Translations under genes and position numbers: made by a program | Notes under the pieces: model-generated | Told to the model about the DNA's origin: nothing | What the model saw: the letters and a program-made list of their open reading frames with translations, nothing else | The model's database searches: none | In this document: positions 49,706 to 58,281 of the stretch, piece by piece | How the letters are laid out: every line of letters starts with the position of its first letter | How positions within the stretch are numbered: the stretch's first letter is position 1 | NCBI RefSeq assembly: GCF_012271765.1 | Contig: NZ_VRKO01000005.1 | Span: 186,001-250,000, forward strand | Direction of reading: 5' to 3' | DNA: 64,000 nucleotides | DNA from: Erwinia rhapontici | GTDB taxonomy: Bacteria; Pseudomonadota; Gammaproteobacteria; Enterobacterales; Enterobacteriaceae

Positions 49706-51169
49706 ATGTCCCGGTTAAACCCGATTCTGGCCGCCTCGGTGCAAAGCACCGATGCGTACCAGCAAGCGATCAAACAGACCAGTGAAGCCGTCGTGCAGTG
49801 GCTGCAGCAGCCTGAGATGTATCAGGGTAAAAGTGTTGCTGAGCTGCGTGAACGTATCCAACTGGACTTTACTTCTCAGGGTCTGGGCAACCAGGCCGCC
49901 ATTGAGCGTGCGGTTGAGTTCTTCTTAAAAGACAGCCTGTCGGTGCATCACCCACAGTGCGTCGCTCACCTTCATTGCCCAAGCCTGGTGGTGAGCCAGG
50001 CGGCTGAAGTCCTGATCAACGCCACCAACCAGAGCATGGACTCCTGGGATCAAAGCCCGTCAGCCACCATCATTGAGATGAAGCTGATTGAATGGCTGCG
50101 TACTCAGGTAGGCTATCAGGCGGGTGATGCGGGCGTCTTCACCAGTGGCGGCACCCAGAGCAATCTGATGGGCCTGATGCTGGCACGTGATGCTTTCTTT
50201 GCCGCCAGGGGCCACTCTGTTCAGCAGGATGGCCTGCCAGGCGACCTGCGCAAGATCAAAGTGCTGTGTTCTGAGAACGCCCACTTCTCCGTGCAGAAAA
50301 ATATGGCGCTGATGGGGCTGGGTTACCGCTCCGTGACGCTGGTGAAAACCGACCGCTTTGCGCGGATGGACATCAACGACTTAGCTGAGAAAGTCGCGCA
50401 GGCGCAGGCTAATGGCGAACAGATTCTGGCGATTGTGGCGACAGCAGGCACTACCGATGCGGGCGCTATCGACCCGCTGCGGGCGATTGCTGAACTGGCG
50501 GCACAGCATAAAATCTGGGTGCACGTGGATGCGGCATGGGGCGGCGCGCTGTTGCTGTCTGAGAAATACCGCGACTACCTGGACGGCATTGAGCTGGTGG
50601 ATTCCATTACCCTGGACTTCCACAAGCAGTTCTTCCAGACCATCAGCTGCGGGGCGTTCCTGTTGAAAGAAGCCCGTCACTATGAGCTGATGCGTTACCA
50701 GGCGGCTTACCTGAACTCAGAGTTCGACGAAGCGCAGGGCGTGCCGAATCTGGTGTCCAAATCCTTGCAGACCACGCGCCGTTTTGATGCGTTAAAACTG
50801 TGGATGGGGCTGGAAGCATTAGGTCAGCAGCAGTACGCTGAAATCATCGATCACGGTGTGACGCTGGCACAAGACGTGGCGCAGTATGTCACTGAGCAGC
50901 CATCACTGGAGCTGGTGATGCAGCCACAGCTGGCGAGCGTATTGTTCCGCTATCGTCCGGCGTCGCTGGCGACTGCCGATGACGCGGCGATTGCACTGAT
51001 CAACCAGAAAATTGGTGATGCCTTGCTGGATTCGGGCCGTGCCAACGTGGGTGTGACGGAATCGGACGGGGTAACCTGCCTGAAGATGACGTTACTGAAC
51101 CCAACGGTCACCTTGCAGGATATTAAAACCCTGCTGGCGCTGGTTGAAAAGACGGCAGAACAGCTGTAA
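49706..51169 (+). CDS. ddc: L-2,4-diaminobutyrate decarboxylase
   Basis: 487-residue group II PLP decarboxylase, yielding 1,3-diaminopropane. HYPPQ-type N-terminal region (HHPQCVAHLHCPSLVVSQAAEVLINATNQSMDSWDQSP), VFTSGGTQSNLMGLMLARD, HVDAAWGGALLLS and the PLP-binding Lys in TLDFHKQFFQT are clear. The frame is open into dat, but the ATG at 49706 with GGAG gives the true start. With dat it forms the two-step route known from Acinetobacter and some enterobacteria; the product can serve as a norspermidine or siderophore precursor. Confidence 0.94.
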   Translation: MSRLNPILAASVQSTDAYQQAIKQTSEAVVQWLQQPEMYQGKSVAELRERIQLDFTSQGLGNQAAIERAVEFFLKDSLSVHHPQCVAHLHCPSLVVSQAAEVLINATNQSMDSWDQSPSATIIEMKLIEWLRTQVGYQAGDAGVFTSGGTQSNLMGLMLARDAFFAARGHSVQQDGLPGDLRKIKVLCSENAHFSVQKNMALMGLGYRSVTLVKTDRFARMDINDLAEKVAQAQANGEQILAIVATAGTTDAGAIDPLRAIAELAAQHKIWVHVDAAWGGALLLSEKYRDYLDGIELVDSITLDFHKQFFQTISCGAFLLKEARHYELMRYQAAYLNSEFDEAQGVPNLVSKSLQTTRRFDALKLWMGLEALGQQQYAEIIDHGVTLAQDVAQYVTEQPSLELVMQPQLASVLFRYRPASLATADDAAIALINQKIGDALLDSGRANVGVTESDGVTCLKMTLLNPTVTLQDIKTLLALVEKTAEQL

Positions 51170-51214
51170 AACGCACTATGACGGGGAAGAGCAACCGCTG
51201 TTGCCCCGTTGATC

Positions 51215-51243
51215 AAAAAGCCCGGTCTTACCGGGCTTTTTTG
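51215..51243. terminator. bidirectional terminator between convergent ddc and yghB
   Basis: AAAAAGCCCGGT-ctt-ACCGGGCTTTTTT has a perfect stem with A and T runs on both sides. It overlaps the last codons of yghB (stop at 51228-51230). A second, larger imperfect hairpin (51181-51209, ACGGGG/CCCCGT outer arms) precedes it. Confidence 0.92.
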
Positions 51244-51884
51244 CCTTTCACGACCAGCGCAATACTGCCGACTAAACCAATCGAGAGCATCACCAGCGGC
51301 AGAACCATCAGGCAGGCCATCACCTGATCTTCATGGCGTTTAATAAACGGCACCTGACTGATACTGTAGCCAAAGCCCACCAAAATCGTGACCCATAGCA
51401 GGCCACTCAGCCAGTTGAATAGCTGAAAACGGCCGTTTTTCAGGCCCGAAATCCCCGCCAGCGTTGGCAGAATTGTGCGCACGAAGGCCAGAAAACGCCC
51501 TACCAGTAACGCCATCAGACCGTGACGATTAAACAGATGCCATGCGCGTTGATGATACTGTGCGGGCAGATGCAGTAACCAGCCTTTGACCAGCCGGGTA
51601 TTCCCCAGCCAGCGTCCCTGAATATAGCCCAGCCAGCAGCCCAGACTGGCGGCCGTGGTCAGAATCAGCAGCGTCGGAATAAATGTCATCACGCCTTTGG
51701 CGATCATGGCACCTGCCAGCAGCAGCAGGCTGTCACCCGGCAAAAATGCGGCGGGCAACAGGCCATTTTCTAAGAACAACGTCAGGAACATAATCCCGTA
51801 AACGATCCAAATTACATCCGGATTGGCCAGCGCGGCAAAATCCTGATGCCAGAGCGCCTGAACAATCTCGTGTAGTACACTCAT
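51228..51884 (-). CDS. yghB: DedA family membrane protein
   Basis: 218 residues (E. coli 219) with several hydrophobic segments. The DedA/VTT signature is present: [22 protein letters not shown] near residue 40, [31 protein letters not shown] near 118. YghB and YqjA are partly redundant in membrane homeostasis, division and drug tolerance in E. coli, and DedA proteins are proposed lipid scramblase/undecaprenyl phosphate transporters. The 3' end lies inside a bidirectional terminator. Confidence 0.94.
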   Translation of the reverse strand: MSVLHEIVQALWHQDFAALANPDVIWIVYGIMFLTLFLENGLLPAAFLPGDSLLLLAGAMIAKGVMTFIPTLLILTTAASLGCWLGYIQGRWLGNTRLVKGWLLHLPAQYHQRAWHLFNRHGLMALLVGRFLAFVRTILPTLAGISGLKNGRFQLFNWLSGLLWVTILVGFGYSISQVPFIKRHEDQVMACLMVLPLVMLSIGLVGSIALVVKGKKAR

Positions 51885-52075
51885 TCTTTATCCCGTGACC
51901 GCTTCGCCTTCATACCTGGCGCCTTGCTGTAGCGCCAGCTCGTTGGCTATAGAAAACACCCATTATTCTGGCTATCGAAACTTCGTTGCTTAGTGTAACT
52001 GTAAATGAGTGCCAACACCTTGATCAAAGGCGCGAACCCGAGACGCCATTGATCAATTGTTGAGGTTTCGGGGAT

Positions 52076-53266
52076 TCAGCGGCTCAGGCGGGCAAAACCG
52101 GCGGCCAGGTCATCAATCAAATCGTCCACGTTTTCCAGTCCTATATGCAGGCGTACCAGCGTACCGGTGAAATCCACACCGCCCGCCGGACGGATCGCCG
52201 CGAGTTCTTCTGGCTGGTTAGCCAGAATCAATGATTCATAGCCGCCCCAGGAGTACGCCATACTGAAGTGAGTGAAGTGGTCGAGGTAATGTGCCAGCTG
52301 CGTATGACTCAGTTTTTCCTTCAGCACAAAGGAGAACAGGCCGCTGCTGCCGGTGAAATCTCGCTTCCAGAATGCATGGCCTTTGCACTGCGGCAGTGCC
52401 GGATGGTTGACCACCGCCACTTCAGGACGCTCTGCCAGCCAGTGCGCCACGCGCAGGCTGCTCTCTTCATGCTGGCGCAGACGCACCGCCAGGGTGCGCA
52501 GGCCACGGCTGGCCATATAAGCCGTATCGGCATCGACCATTTGCCCCATCAGATAGGAGTTTTCCCGCAGCTGTTCCCAGCAGCGTGCATTAGCGACGGC
52601 GGTGCCAATCATCGCATCGGAATGACCAATCAGATATTTGGTGCCCGCCTGAATGGAGATATCTACGCCAAAATCCAGCGCGCGGAACAAAATGCCTGCG
52701 CCCCAGGTATTGTCGATCATAATGATCGCGTCGGGAGCTTTGCTGCGGATTGCCGCAACGATCGCCGGAACGTCCTGCACTTCCATAGTGATCGACGCCG
52801 GAGACTCCAGAAACACCACGCGCGTATTGGGCTGCACCTTTTCGGCGATCTCGCTGCCGATGGTGTGATCAAACCAGGTGGTGCTCACATTCATTTTACT
52901 CAGGATTTTGGTGCAGAAATCCTGCGTTGGCTCATAGACGCTGCCGCTCATCAGCACATTATCCCCGGCGGAAACAAAGGCGAGGATAGCATTGGCCACC
53001 GCTGCCGCACCGCAAGGGTAGAGTGCACAGCCGGCACCGCCTTCCAGCTCGGTCATCGCTTCCTGCAATGAAAAGTGGGTCAGGGTGCCACGGCGCCCGT
53101 AAAACAGCTCGCCGTCTGCCCGTCCGGCAGTGGCCCGTTTTTTGTCGGCAACCGTATCGAATACCAGTGAAGAAGCACGCTGAATCACTGTGTTTACGGA
53201 TCCCTGGGTATAACGTTTGCTACGTCCGGCACGAATCAGTGCCGTTTCAATTTTTTCGCTGCTCAT
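52076..53266 (-). CDS. metC: cystathionine beta-lyase
   Basis: Converts cystathionine to homocysteine in methionine synthesis. 396 residues (E. coli 395). Cys/Met-metabolism PLP enzyme: [53 protein letters not shown] with the PLP-Lys, and [16 protein letters not shown]. Divergent from exbB. The shared 248-base region has an AAACGTCC sequence (53403-53410) faintly like a MetJ box, too weak to call. Confidence 0.96.
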   Translation of the reverse strand: MSSEKIETALIRAGRSKRYTQGSVNTVIQRASSLVFDTVADKKRATAGRADGELFYGRRGTLTHFSLQEAMTELEGGAGCALYPCGAAAVANAILAFVSAGDNVLMSGSVYEPTQDFCTKILSKMNVSTTWFDHTIGSEIAEKVQPNTRVVFLESPASITMEVQDVPAIVAAIRSKAPDAIIMIDNTWGAGILFRALDFGVDISIQAGTKYLIGHSDAMIGTAVANARCWEQLRENSYLMGQMVDADTAYMASRGLRTLAVRLRQHEESSLRVAHWLAERPEVAVVNHPALPQCKGHAFWKRDFTGSSGLFSFVLKEKLSHTQLAHYLDHFTHFSMAYSWGGYESLILANQPEELAAIRPAGGVDFTGTLVRLHIGLENVDDLIDDLAAGFARLSR

Positions 53267-53424
53267 AAAAATCCTGTGTCATTTTTACCCTTTTTTTAAC
53301 GTTAACACGGTAGCCGTTCAGGGGAAATTCGACAGGCGCATAAGTGATGAAAATTCACCATCAGTGCGAAAGTCGGTTCCGGTAATCAACGAAACGAGCA
53401 TAAAACGTCCAGAAAGTTGTAAAT

Positions 53425-53443
53425 AGTAATGAGAACTACTATC
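53425..53443. promoter_or_regulatory. Fur box upstream of exbBD
   Basis: AGTAATGAGAACTACTATC matches most positions of the 19-bp Fur consensus and has inverted ATAGTA/TACTAT arms around it (53423-53442). It overlaps the exbB -35 region, as expected for iron repression. Confidence 0.72.
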
Positions 53444-53467
53444 AATTCCCCGCTGTTTTGGTATGAT
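53439..53467 (+). promoter_or_regulatory. exbB promoter (extended -10)
   Basis: TATGAT at 53462-53467, preceded by TGG, forms an extended -10. The -35 equivalent CTATCA lies 17 bases upstream inside the Fur box. Confidence 0.6.
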
Positions 53468-53514
53468 CCGCGATAGAATTTTTCGCTATCAGCAATTGAC
53501 GTTGGAGACACAGC

Positions 53515-54249
53515 GTGACAAATGATTTGATGCAGATGGACCTGTCCGTCTGGGGCATGTATCAGCATGCAGACATCGTGGTTAAAGCGGTGATGATTGG
53601 CCTTCTGTTGGCGTCCGTTGTCACCTGGGCTATTTTCTTCAGCAAAAGCATTGAGCTGAGCGCTGCGCGTAAGCGTCTGAAACGTGAGCAGCAGTTGCTG
53701 GCGAATGTACGTTCGCTGGAAGAAGCCTCTCAGGTGTGTGAGAGCTTTAAAGGCCACAGTCTCAGCACGCTGTTGGTGAAAGAAGCGGAAAACGAGCTGG
53801 AACTGTCAGCCGGTTCTGACGACAACACCGGCATCAAAGAGCGTACCGGTTTCCGCCTTGAGCGTCGCGTTGCGGCTTTCAGCCGTCATGCCGGTCGTGG
53901 TAACGGCTTCCTCGCAACCATTGGTGCGATTGCACCGTTTGTCGGTCTGTTCGGTACGGTCTGGGGCATTATGAACAGCTTCATCGGCATTGCAAAAACG
54001 CAGACCACTAACCTGGCCGTTGTTGCTCCCGGTATTGCTGAAGCACTGCTGGCCACCGCTATCGGTCTGGTTGCGGCGATCCCTGCGGTAGTGATCTATA
54101 ACGTCTTTGCCCGTACGATCGGCAGCTACAAAGCCTCACTTGGCGATGTGGCGGCACAGGTTCTGCTGTTACAGAGCCGCGACCTTGACCTCGCTGCCAG
54201 CGAAGGTGCCCATCGCGTTCAGTCTGCGCAGAAACTGCGGGTAGGTTAA
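53515..54249 (+). CDS. exbB: TonB-system inner-membrane subunit ExbB
   Basis: 244 residues with a GTG start, exactly as in E. coli. Three membrane helices: KAVMIGLLLASVVTWAIFF near residue 25, GFLATIGAIAPFVGLFGTVWGIMNSF near 130, and LATAIGLVAAIPAVVIYNVFAR near 180. It forms the pentameric proton channel that energises TonB with ExbD. Fur box upstream; exbD follows after five bases. Confidence 0.97.
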   Translation: MTNDLMQMDLSVWGMYQHADIVVKAVMIGLLLASVVTWAIFFSKSIELSAARKRLKREQQLLANVRSLEEASQVCESFKGHSLSTLLVKEAENELELSAGSDDNTGIKERTGFRLERRVAAFSRHAGRGNGFLATIGAIAPFVGLFGTVWGIMNSFIGIAKTQTTNLAVVAPGIAEALLATAIGLVAAIPAVVIYNVFARTIGSYKASLGDVAAQVLLLQSRDLDLAASEGAHRVQSAQKLRVG

Positions 54250-54254
54250 GCATT

Positions 54255-54677
54255 ATGGCAATGCGATTAAACGAAGATCTCGATAGCAACGGTGAAATGC
54301 ACGAAATTAACGTGACGCCGTTTATCGACGTCATGCTGGTGCTGCTGATTATCTTTATGGTCGCCGCGCCACTGGCCACCGTTGACGTGCGCGTCAATCT
54401 GCCTGCGTCCACCAGTTCGCCGCAGCCGCGCCCTGAAAAACCGGTGTATCTGTCGATCAAAGCCGACCGTCAGCTGTTTATCGGTAACGATGCCGTGACG
54501 CAGGAAACGCTGGTCGATACGCTGATTAAGCAGACTGAAGGCAAGAAAGACACGACCATTTTCTTCCAGGCGGATAAGTCGGTCGATTATGAAACCCTGA
54601 TGGGCGTGATGGATAAACTGCGCCAGGCCGGGTATCTGAAGATTGGCCTGATGGGCATGGAAACCGTCAGTAAATAA
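54255..54677 (+). CDS. exbD: TonB-system inner-membrane subunit ExbD
   Basis: 140 residues (E. coli 141). INVTPFIDVMLVLLIIFMVAAP carries the essential proton-carrying Asp25 in the single membrane helix; the C-terminal periplasmic domain (KPVYLSIKADRQLFIGND, TIFFQADKSVDYETLMGVMD) follows. Translated with exbB. A convergent hairpin ends the operon. Confidence 0.97.
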   Translation: MAMRLNEDLDSNGEMHEINVTPFIDVMLVLLIIFMVAAPLATVDVRVNLPASTSSPQPRPEKPVYLSIKADRQLFIGNDAVTQETLVDTLIKQTEGKKDTTIFFQADKSVDYETLMGVMDKLRQAGYLKIGLMGMETVSK

Positions 54678-54683
54678 TCTCGC

Positions 54684-54709
54684 AGGGGCGACCATTTCTG
54701 GTCGCCCCT
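54684..54709. terminator. bidirectional hairpin between exbD and the MFS gene
   Basis: AGGGGCGACC and GGTCGCCCCT arms (10 bp, loop of 6) are followed by TTTCGTTT on the plus strand. It serves exbBD and the converging transporter gene. Confidence 0.8.
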
Positions 54710-54714
54710 TTCGT

Positions 54715-56034
54715 TTATACCTGAATCGCCGGCTCTTTCAGACGCCGTACCTGATACTGCTTCACCAACCGCTTAATCATCAACGAGCCTGCCAGCCCGC
54801 ATAGCGCGGCAATCGTCAGCCATACGCCCGGCATCGCTTTATCTCCGGTAACATGAATCAGATAGCTGCATATCGCGGGTGTAAAACCGCCAAACAGCGC
54901 AGTCGCCAGGCTATACGCCAGGGAGAACCCCGTCGCCCGCACTTCAGCCGGCATCACCTCCGTCAGATACACCACCATGGCCCCGTTATAGCTGCCATAC
55001 AGGAAGGAGAGCCACAGTTCCGCTTCCAGCAGATGGGTTAGGCTGGGCGAGCCGACCAGCCAGTGCAGCACCGGCCAGGCAGTAAGAATCATCAGCACGG
55101 TAAACAGCAGTAACAGCGGGCGGCGACCGTAGCGGTCAGAGAGAGAACCCATTAGCGGCAGCCAGATCAGATTGGAGACCCCAACGCACAGCGTGACAAA
55201 GAAGCTCTCTCTGTCGCTCATCATCAGCACTGTTTTGCCGAACGTAGGGGTAAACGCGGTGATCATATAGAACATCACCGTGGTGGTGACCACCATCAGC
55301 ATGCCGGCGAGGATCAGCGCCCAGTTACTGCCAACCGAGTGCATGATCTGACGCATCGTCGGGTGATGTTTACGCTGGCTAAAGGCTTCTGTCTCCTCCA
55401 GCATCCGGCGGATCCAGAACAGGAACGGCACAATCATACAGCCGATGACGAAGGGAATGCGCCAGCCCCATTCGGTCACCTGGCCTTTATCCAGCAGATG
55501 GTTAAGCAGCAGGCCCAGTAGTGCCGCGAAGATCACCGCAATCTGCTGACTGCCAGATTGCCAGCTGACGTAGAAGCCTTTTTTGCCCTTTGGCGCGATC
55601 TCTGACAGATACACCGACACACCGCCCAGTTCGACCCCGGCTGAGAATCCCTGGAGCAAACGCCCCAGCAGGATCAGGATCGGGGCGGCCATGCCAAGGG
55701 TGCTGTAGCCCGGTACAACCGCAATGGTCAGTGTACCCATCGCCATTAGCCCGAGTGTGAGCAGTAACCCCTTACGACGTCCATGCTGGTCAATATATGC
55801 GCCGAGGATAATTGCCCCCAGCGGACGCATCAGAAATCCTGCGCCGAAGGTCATCAGCGTCAGCATCAGTGAGGCGAAGGGGTCATCCCCGGGGAAGAAG
55901 GTTTTGGCAATGGCGGTGGCGTAATAGCCAAACACCATGAAATCGTACATTTCGAGGAAGTTACCGCTGGTAACGTTGAAGATTGTTTTCGCACCGCCTT
56001 GCCGCGATGTATTGAGCTGGGGGGTTATCGCCAT
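54715..56034 (-). CDS. MFS citrate/tricarballylate:proton symporter-like protein
   Basis: 439 residues with about 12 membrane helices of the metabolite:H+ symporter (MHS) family. [96 protein letters not shown] and [39 protein letters not shown]-type segments (here SYNGAMVV) follow CitA/CitH of Klebsiella and Salmonella. Substrate is probably a tricarboxylate. It is inserted between exbD and yghA relative to E. coli, with no citrate regulator beside it. Confidence 0.85.
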   Translation of the reverse strand: MAITPQLNTSRQGGAKTIFNVTSGNFLEMYDFMVFGYYATAIAKTFFPGDDPFASLMLTLMTFGAGFLMRPLGAIILGAYIDQHGRRKGLLLTLGLMAMGTLTIAVVPGYSTLGMAAPILILLGRLLQGFSAGVELGGVSVYLSEIAPKGKKGFYVSWQSGSQQIAVIFAALLGLLLNHLLDKGQVTEWGWRIPFVIGCMIVPFLFWIRRMLEETEAFSQRKHHPTMRQIMHSVGSNWALILAGMLMVVTTTVMFYMITAFTPTFGKTVLMMSDRESFFVTLCVGVSNLIWLPLMGSLSDRYGRRPLLLLFTVLMILTAWPVLHWLVGSPSLTHLLEAELWLSFLYGSYNGAMVVYLTEVMPAEVRATGFSLAYSLATALFGGFTPAICSYLIHVTGDKAMPGVWLTIAALCGLAGSLMIKRLVKQYQVRRLKEPAIQV

Positions 56035-56368
56035 GACCGCATCCTTTTTGTGTTTCTCTCGTTTTTATCCTGCCAGGGCAGTCATGTATGTGATGGCGAT
56101 CACTCTGTTAATTTACAATTTATTTACATTGGTAATCAAAAATTAACAGGAGATGTTGAGTTTAAAATCTGTACACCTTTCTGCACCGTCTTCGGGCAAT
56201 CTTCAATGACAGTTCACATTTGGTTATATTTTATTGCATTTCTTATTTTTCTTTTTCGTACCGCATATCAACAGGATGGTTCGTTTTCCCTGTTTCCGCC
56301 CTCGACATGCTCTGAGTGCTGACTAGCCTTATTGGTGAATAAAACTGTTATCAACAGCCGGAGGAACC
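56035..56368. other. 334-base divergent region between the MFS gene and yghA
   Basis: AT-rich intergenic DNA with no credible coding frame. It must hold both promoters. No clear repeat, operator or terminator was recognised. Confidence 0.5.
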
Positions 56369-57262
56369 ATGGCAGACCAATATGAAATGCAGAATCCTCT
56401 CACCCAGTATCCCGCCACTGAGTACCCGAAGCAGCGTCAACCTGCACCGGGCGTGCAGGCCGATATGCGCCCACGGCCGGATTGTGGTGAAAACAGCTAT
56501 CGTGGCAGTGAACGACTGAAAGGGCGTAAGGCGCTGGTGACCGGTGCCGACTCCGGTATTGGCCGTGCGGCGGCGATAGCCTATGCTCGTGAAGGGGCGG
56601 ACGTGGCGCTCTCTTATTTGCCGGATGAGCAGCGCGATGCCGAAGAGGTTGCCAGGCTGGTTGAGCAGGCGGGACGTAAAGCCGTACTGCTGCCGGGGGA
56701 CATCAGTGATGAGGCCTTCAGCAAAAAACTGGTGGAAGACGCCCGGGAGCTGCTGGGTGGCCTGGACATCCTGGCGCTGGTCGCCGGTAAACAGGTGGCG
56801 GTAGAGCACATTGCCGACCTCACCACCGAGCAGTTCCGCAAGACGTATGAGACCAACGTTTTCGCGCTTTACTGGATCACACAGGCGGCCATCCCCCATA
56901 TGCCGGCGGGCGGCAGCATCATTACTACGTCATCCATTCAGGCCTATCAGCCGAGTGCGCATCTGCTGGATTATGCGTCCACCAAGGCGGCGATCCTCGC
57001 GTATACCCGGGCGCTGGCGAAGCAGATTATCGATAAAGGTATTCGGGTGAACTGTGTGGCACCGGGCCCCATCTGGACGGCGTTGCAGATAGCGGGTGGG
57101 CAGACGCAGGATAAGATCCCGGAATTTGGTCAGCAGACGCCGATGAAGCGGGCAGGGCAGCCTGCGGAGCTGGCACCGATTTATGTTTATCTGGCTTCGC
57201 AGGAATCAAGTTATGTCACGGCAGAGGTGCATGGTGTCACGGGTGGGAATCACTTAGGTTAG
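56369..57262 (+). CDS. yghA: short-chain dehydrogenase/reductase YghA
   Basis: 297 residues (E. coli 294). The extended N terminus ([23 protein letters not shown]) is typical for this SDR group. The Rossmann motif is [15 protein letters not shown]; the active site has [22 protein letters not shown] (Ser, Tyr and Lys), and the end is [15 protein letters not shown]. It reduces aldehydes such as glyoxal and methylglyoxal in E. coli (reported as NADPH-dependent). GGAGG precedes the ATG. Neighbour of exbD in E. coli. Confidence 0.93.
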   Translation: MADQYEMQNPLTQYPATEYPKQRQPAPGVQADMRPRPDCGENSYRGSERLKGRKALVTGADSGIGRAAAIAYAREGADVALSYLPDEQRDAEEVARLVEQAGRKAVLLPGDISDEAFSKKLVEDARELLGGLDILALVAGKQVAVEHIADLTTEQFRKTYETNVFALYWITQAAIPHMPAGGSIITTSSIQAYQPSAHLLDYASTKAAILAYTRALAKQIIDKGIRVNCVAPGPIWTALQIAGGQTQDKIPEFGQQTPMKRAGQPAELAPIYVYLASQESSYVTAEVHGVTGGNHLG

Positions 57263-57291
57263 TGTGACTCACCGGTTTAAGGGCCTTGACT

Positions 57292-58281
57292 TCAAAACGA
57301 TAAATCCACCGTCACCGTATCATTATATGTCCCAGCCACAGGCGTTGCCTGACTGGACAGCACCTGCGCATTGTAGCTAAAGGTACGGGTGAGACCATCC
57401 GTACTGGCGATGCCGGCAGTGCTCTGTACCCGGTCAGCCGCCACACTGCTTCCCCAGCGAGTGGTACCCGATCCTTTATAAATCTCATACGCCAGCAGGC
57501 CACCCGCGGCGCTGGTCATATAGCGCTGCGTACCCACGGCATGCAGGCCGTTGCTCATACCGACGCTGTAGGTGCTGCCTTTGGTGCAGATCACGTTGAG
57601 CGTCTGACTGATGGGGTTGAACTGGCTGACCAGGGGGGCGCTGCTAAAGTTGACGTTGGGCGCGGTGATCGTTGTGCAGTCTTTGGATATTGCGATATTC
57701 ACGACAATAGACTGCGTGCTGCTGCCGGTTTGCTGTGAACCCAGCAAGCAGAGACCTAGCGCACCAATGCCCGTACAGACATCGTAATTGACTGTGACCG
57801 CCAGCGTGACGGTATAGCTCCCCTCCGCGACCACCGCGCCAGGAACGGTACGCAGGTAAAGGGGAATGTTAAAAATCACCTGACCGCTGCCGCCAATATT
57901 CAGGCCCAGCAGTTGAGATCGCGACAGGGTGTAGGTTGCACCATTGATCGTCAGCTCGCTGGTGGTGCAGGCGGCGTCGTAACAGAGCTGTATCGGGATC
58001 AGGTCCGAGCCCTGTTTCATTGCGCCACGATTACCAATGATTGAGCCAGTAGTAGCACCGGTCAACTGGAGCTTAACGGTGTCGCTGCTCAACAGCGCCA
58101 GCACCCCGGCACCGCAGTTAACGGTAATATTTTGTGTGACGGTGCTAATACCGGTATTCACGGTAAACGAGCTGACGGGGCCAAAGTTAGCCGTCACCGT
58201 GGGCGTGGTACAGGCTGCCAGCGCAGGCAATGTGCTCCCCATCAGCAGGATGGCGCTGCACAGCAATAACAGTTTTCTCAT
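57292..58281 (-). CDS. Csu-type pilus tip protein with two SCPU domains (CsuE-like)
   Basis: 329-residue precursor. Signal peptide about 1-22 (LLLLCSAILLMGSTLPALA), then two tandem spore-coat-U/SCPU domains (about 25-180 and 195-329), each starting with a Cys-containing strand (ACTTPTVTANFGPVSS; DCTTITAPNVNFSSAP) and ending in a donor-type strand (GSYTVTLAVTVNYD; GTYNDTVTVDLSF). The two-domain layout and last position in the operon match CsuE, the tip adhesin of archaic chaperone-usher pili. It overlaps the usher gene by four bases. Confidence 0.87.
   Translation of the reverse strand: MRKLLLLCSAILLMGSTLPALAACTTPTVTANFGPVSSFTVNTGISTVTQNITVNCGAGVLALLSSDTVKLQLTGATTGSIIGNRGAMKQGSDLIPIQLCYDAACTTSELTINGATYTLSRSQLLGLNIGGSGQVIFNIPLYLRTVPGAVVAEGSYTVTLAVTVNYDVCTGIGALGLCLLGSQQTGSSTQSIVVNIAISKDCTTITAPNVNFSSAPLVSQFNPISQTLNVICTKGSTYSVGMSNGLHAVGTQRYMTSAAGGLLAYEIYKGSGTTRWGSSVAADRVQSTAGIASTDGLTRTFSYNAQVLSSQATPVAGTYNDTVTVDLSF

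Noticed and set aside
48931-49773. 280-residue frame antisense to dat
   Set aside because: It is opposite a clear aminotransferase gene and has no recognisable domain.
53398-53413. MetJ box upstream of metC
   Set aside because: Only one 8-mer (AAACGTCC) is near consensus, and adjacent boxes are poor.
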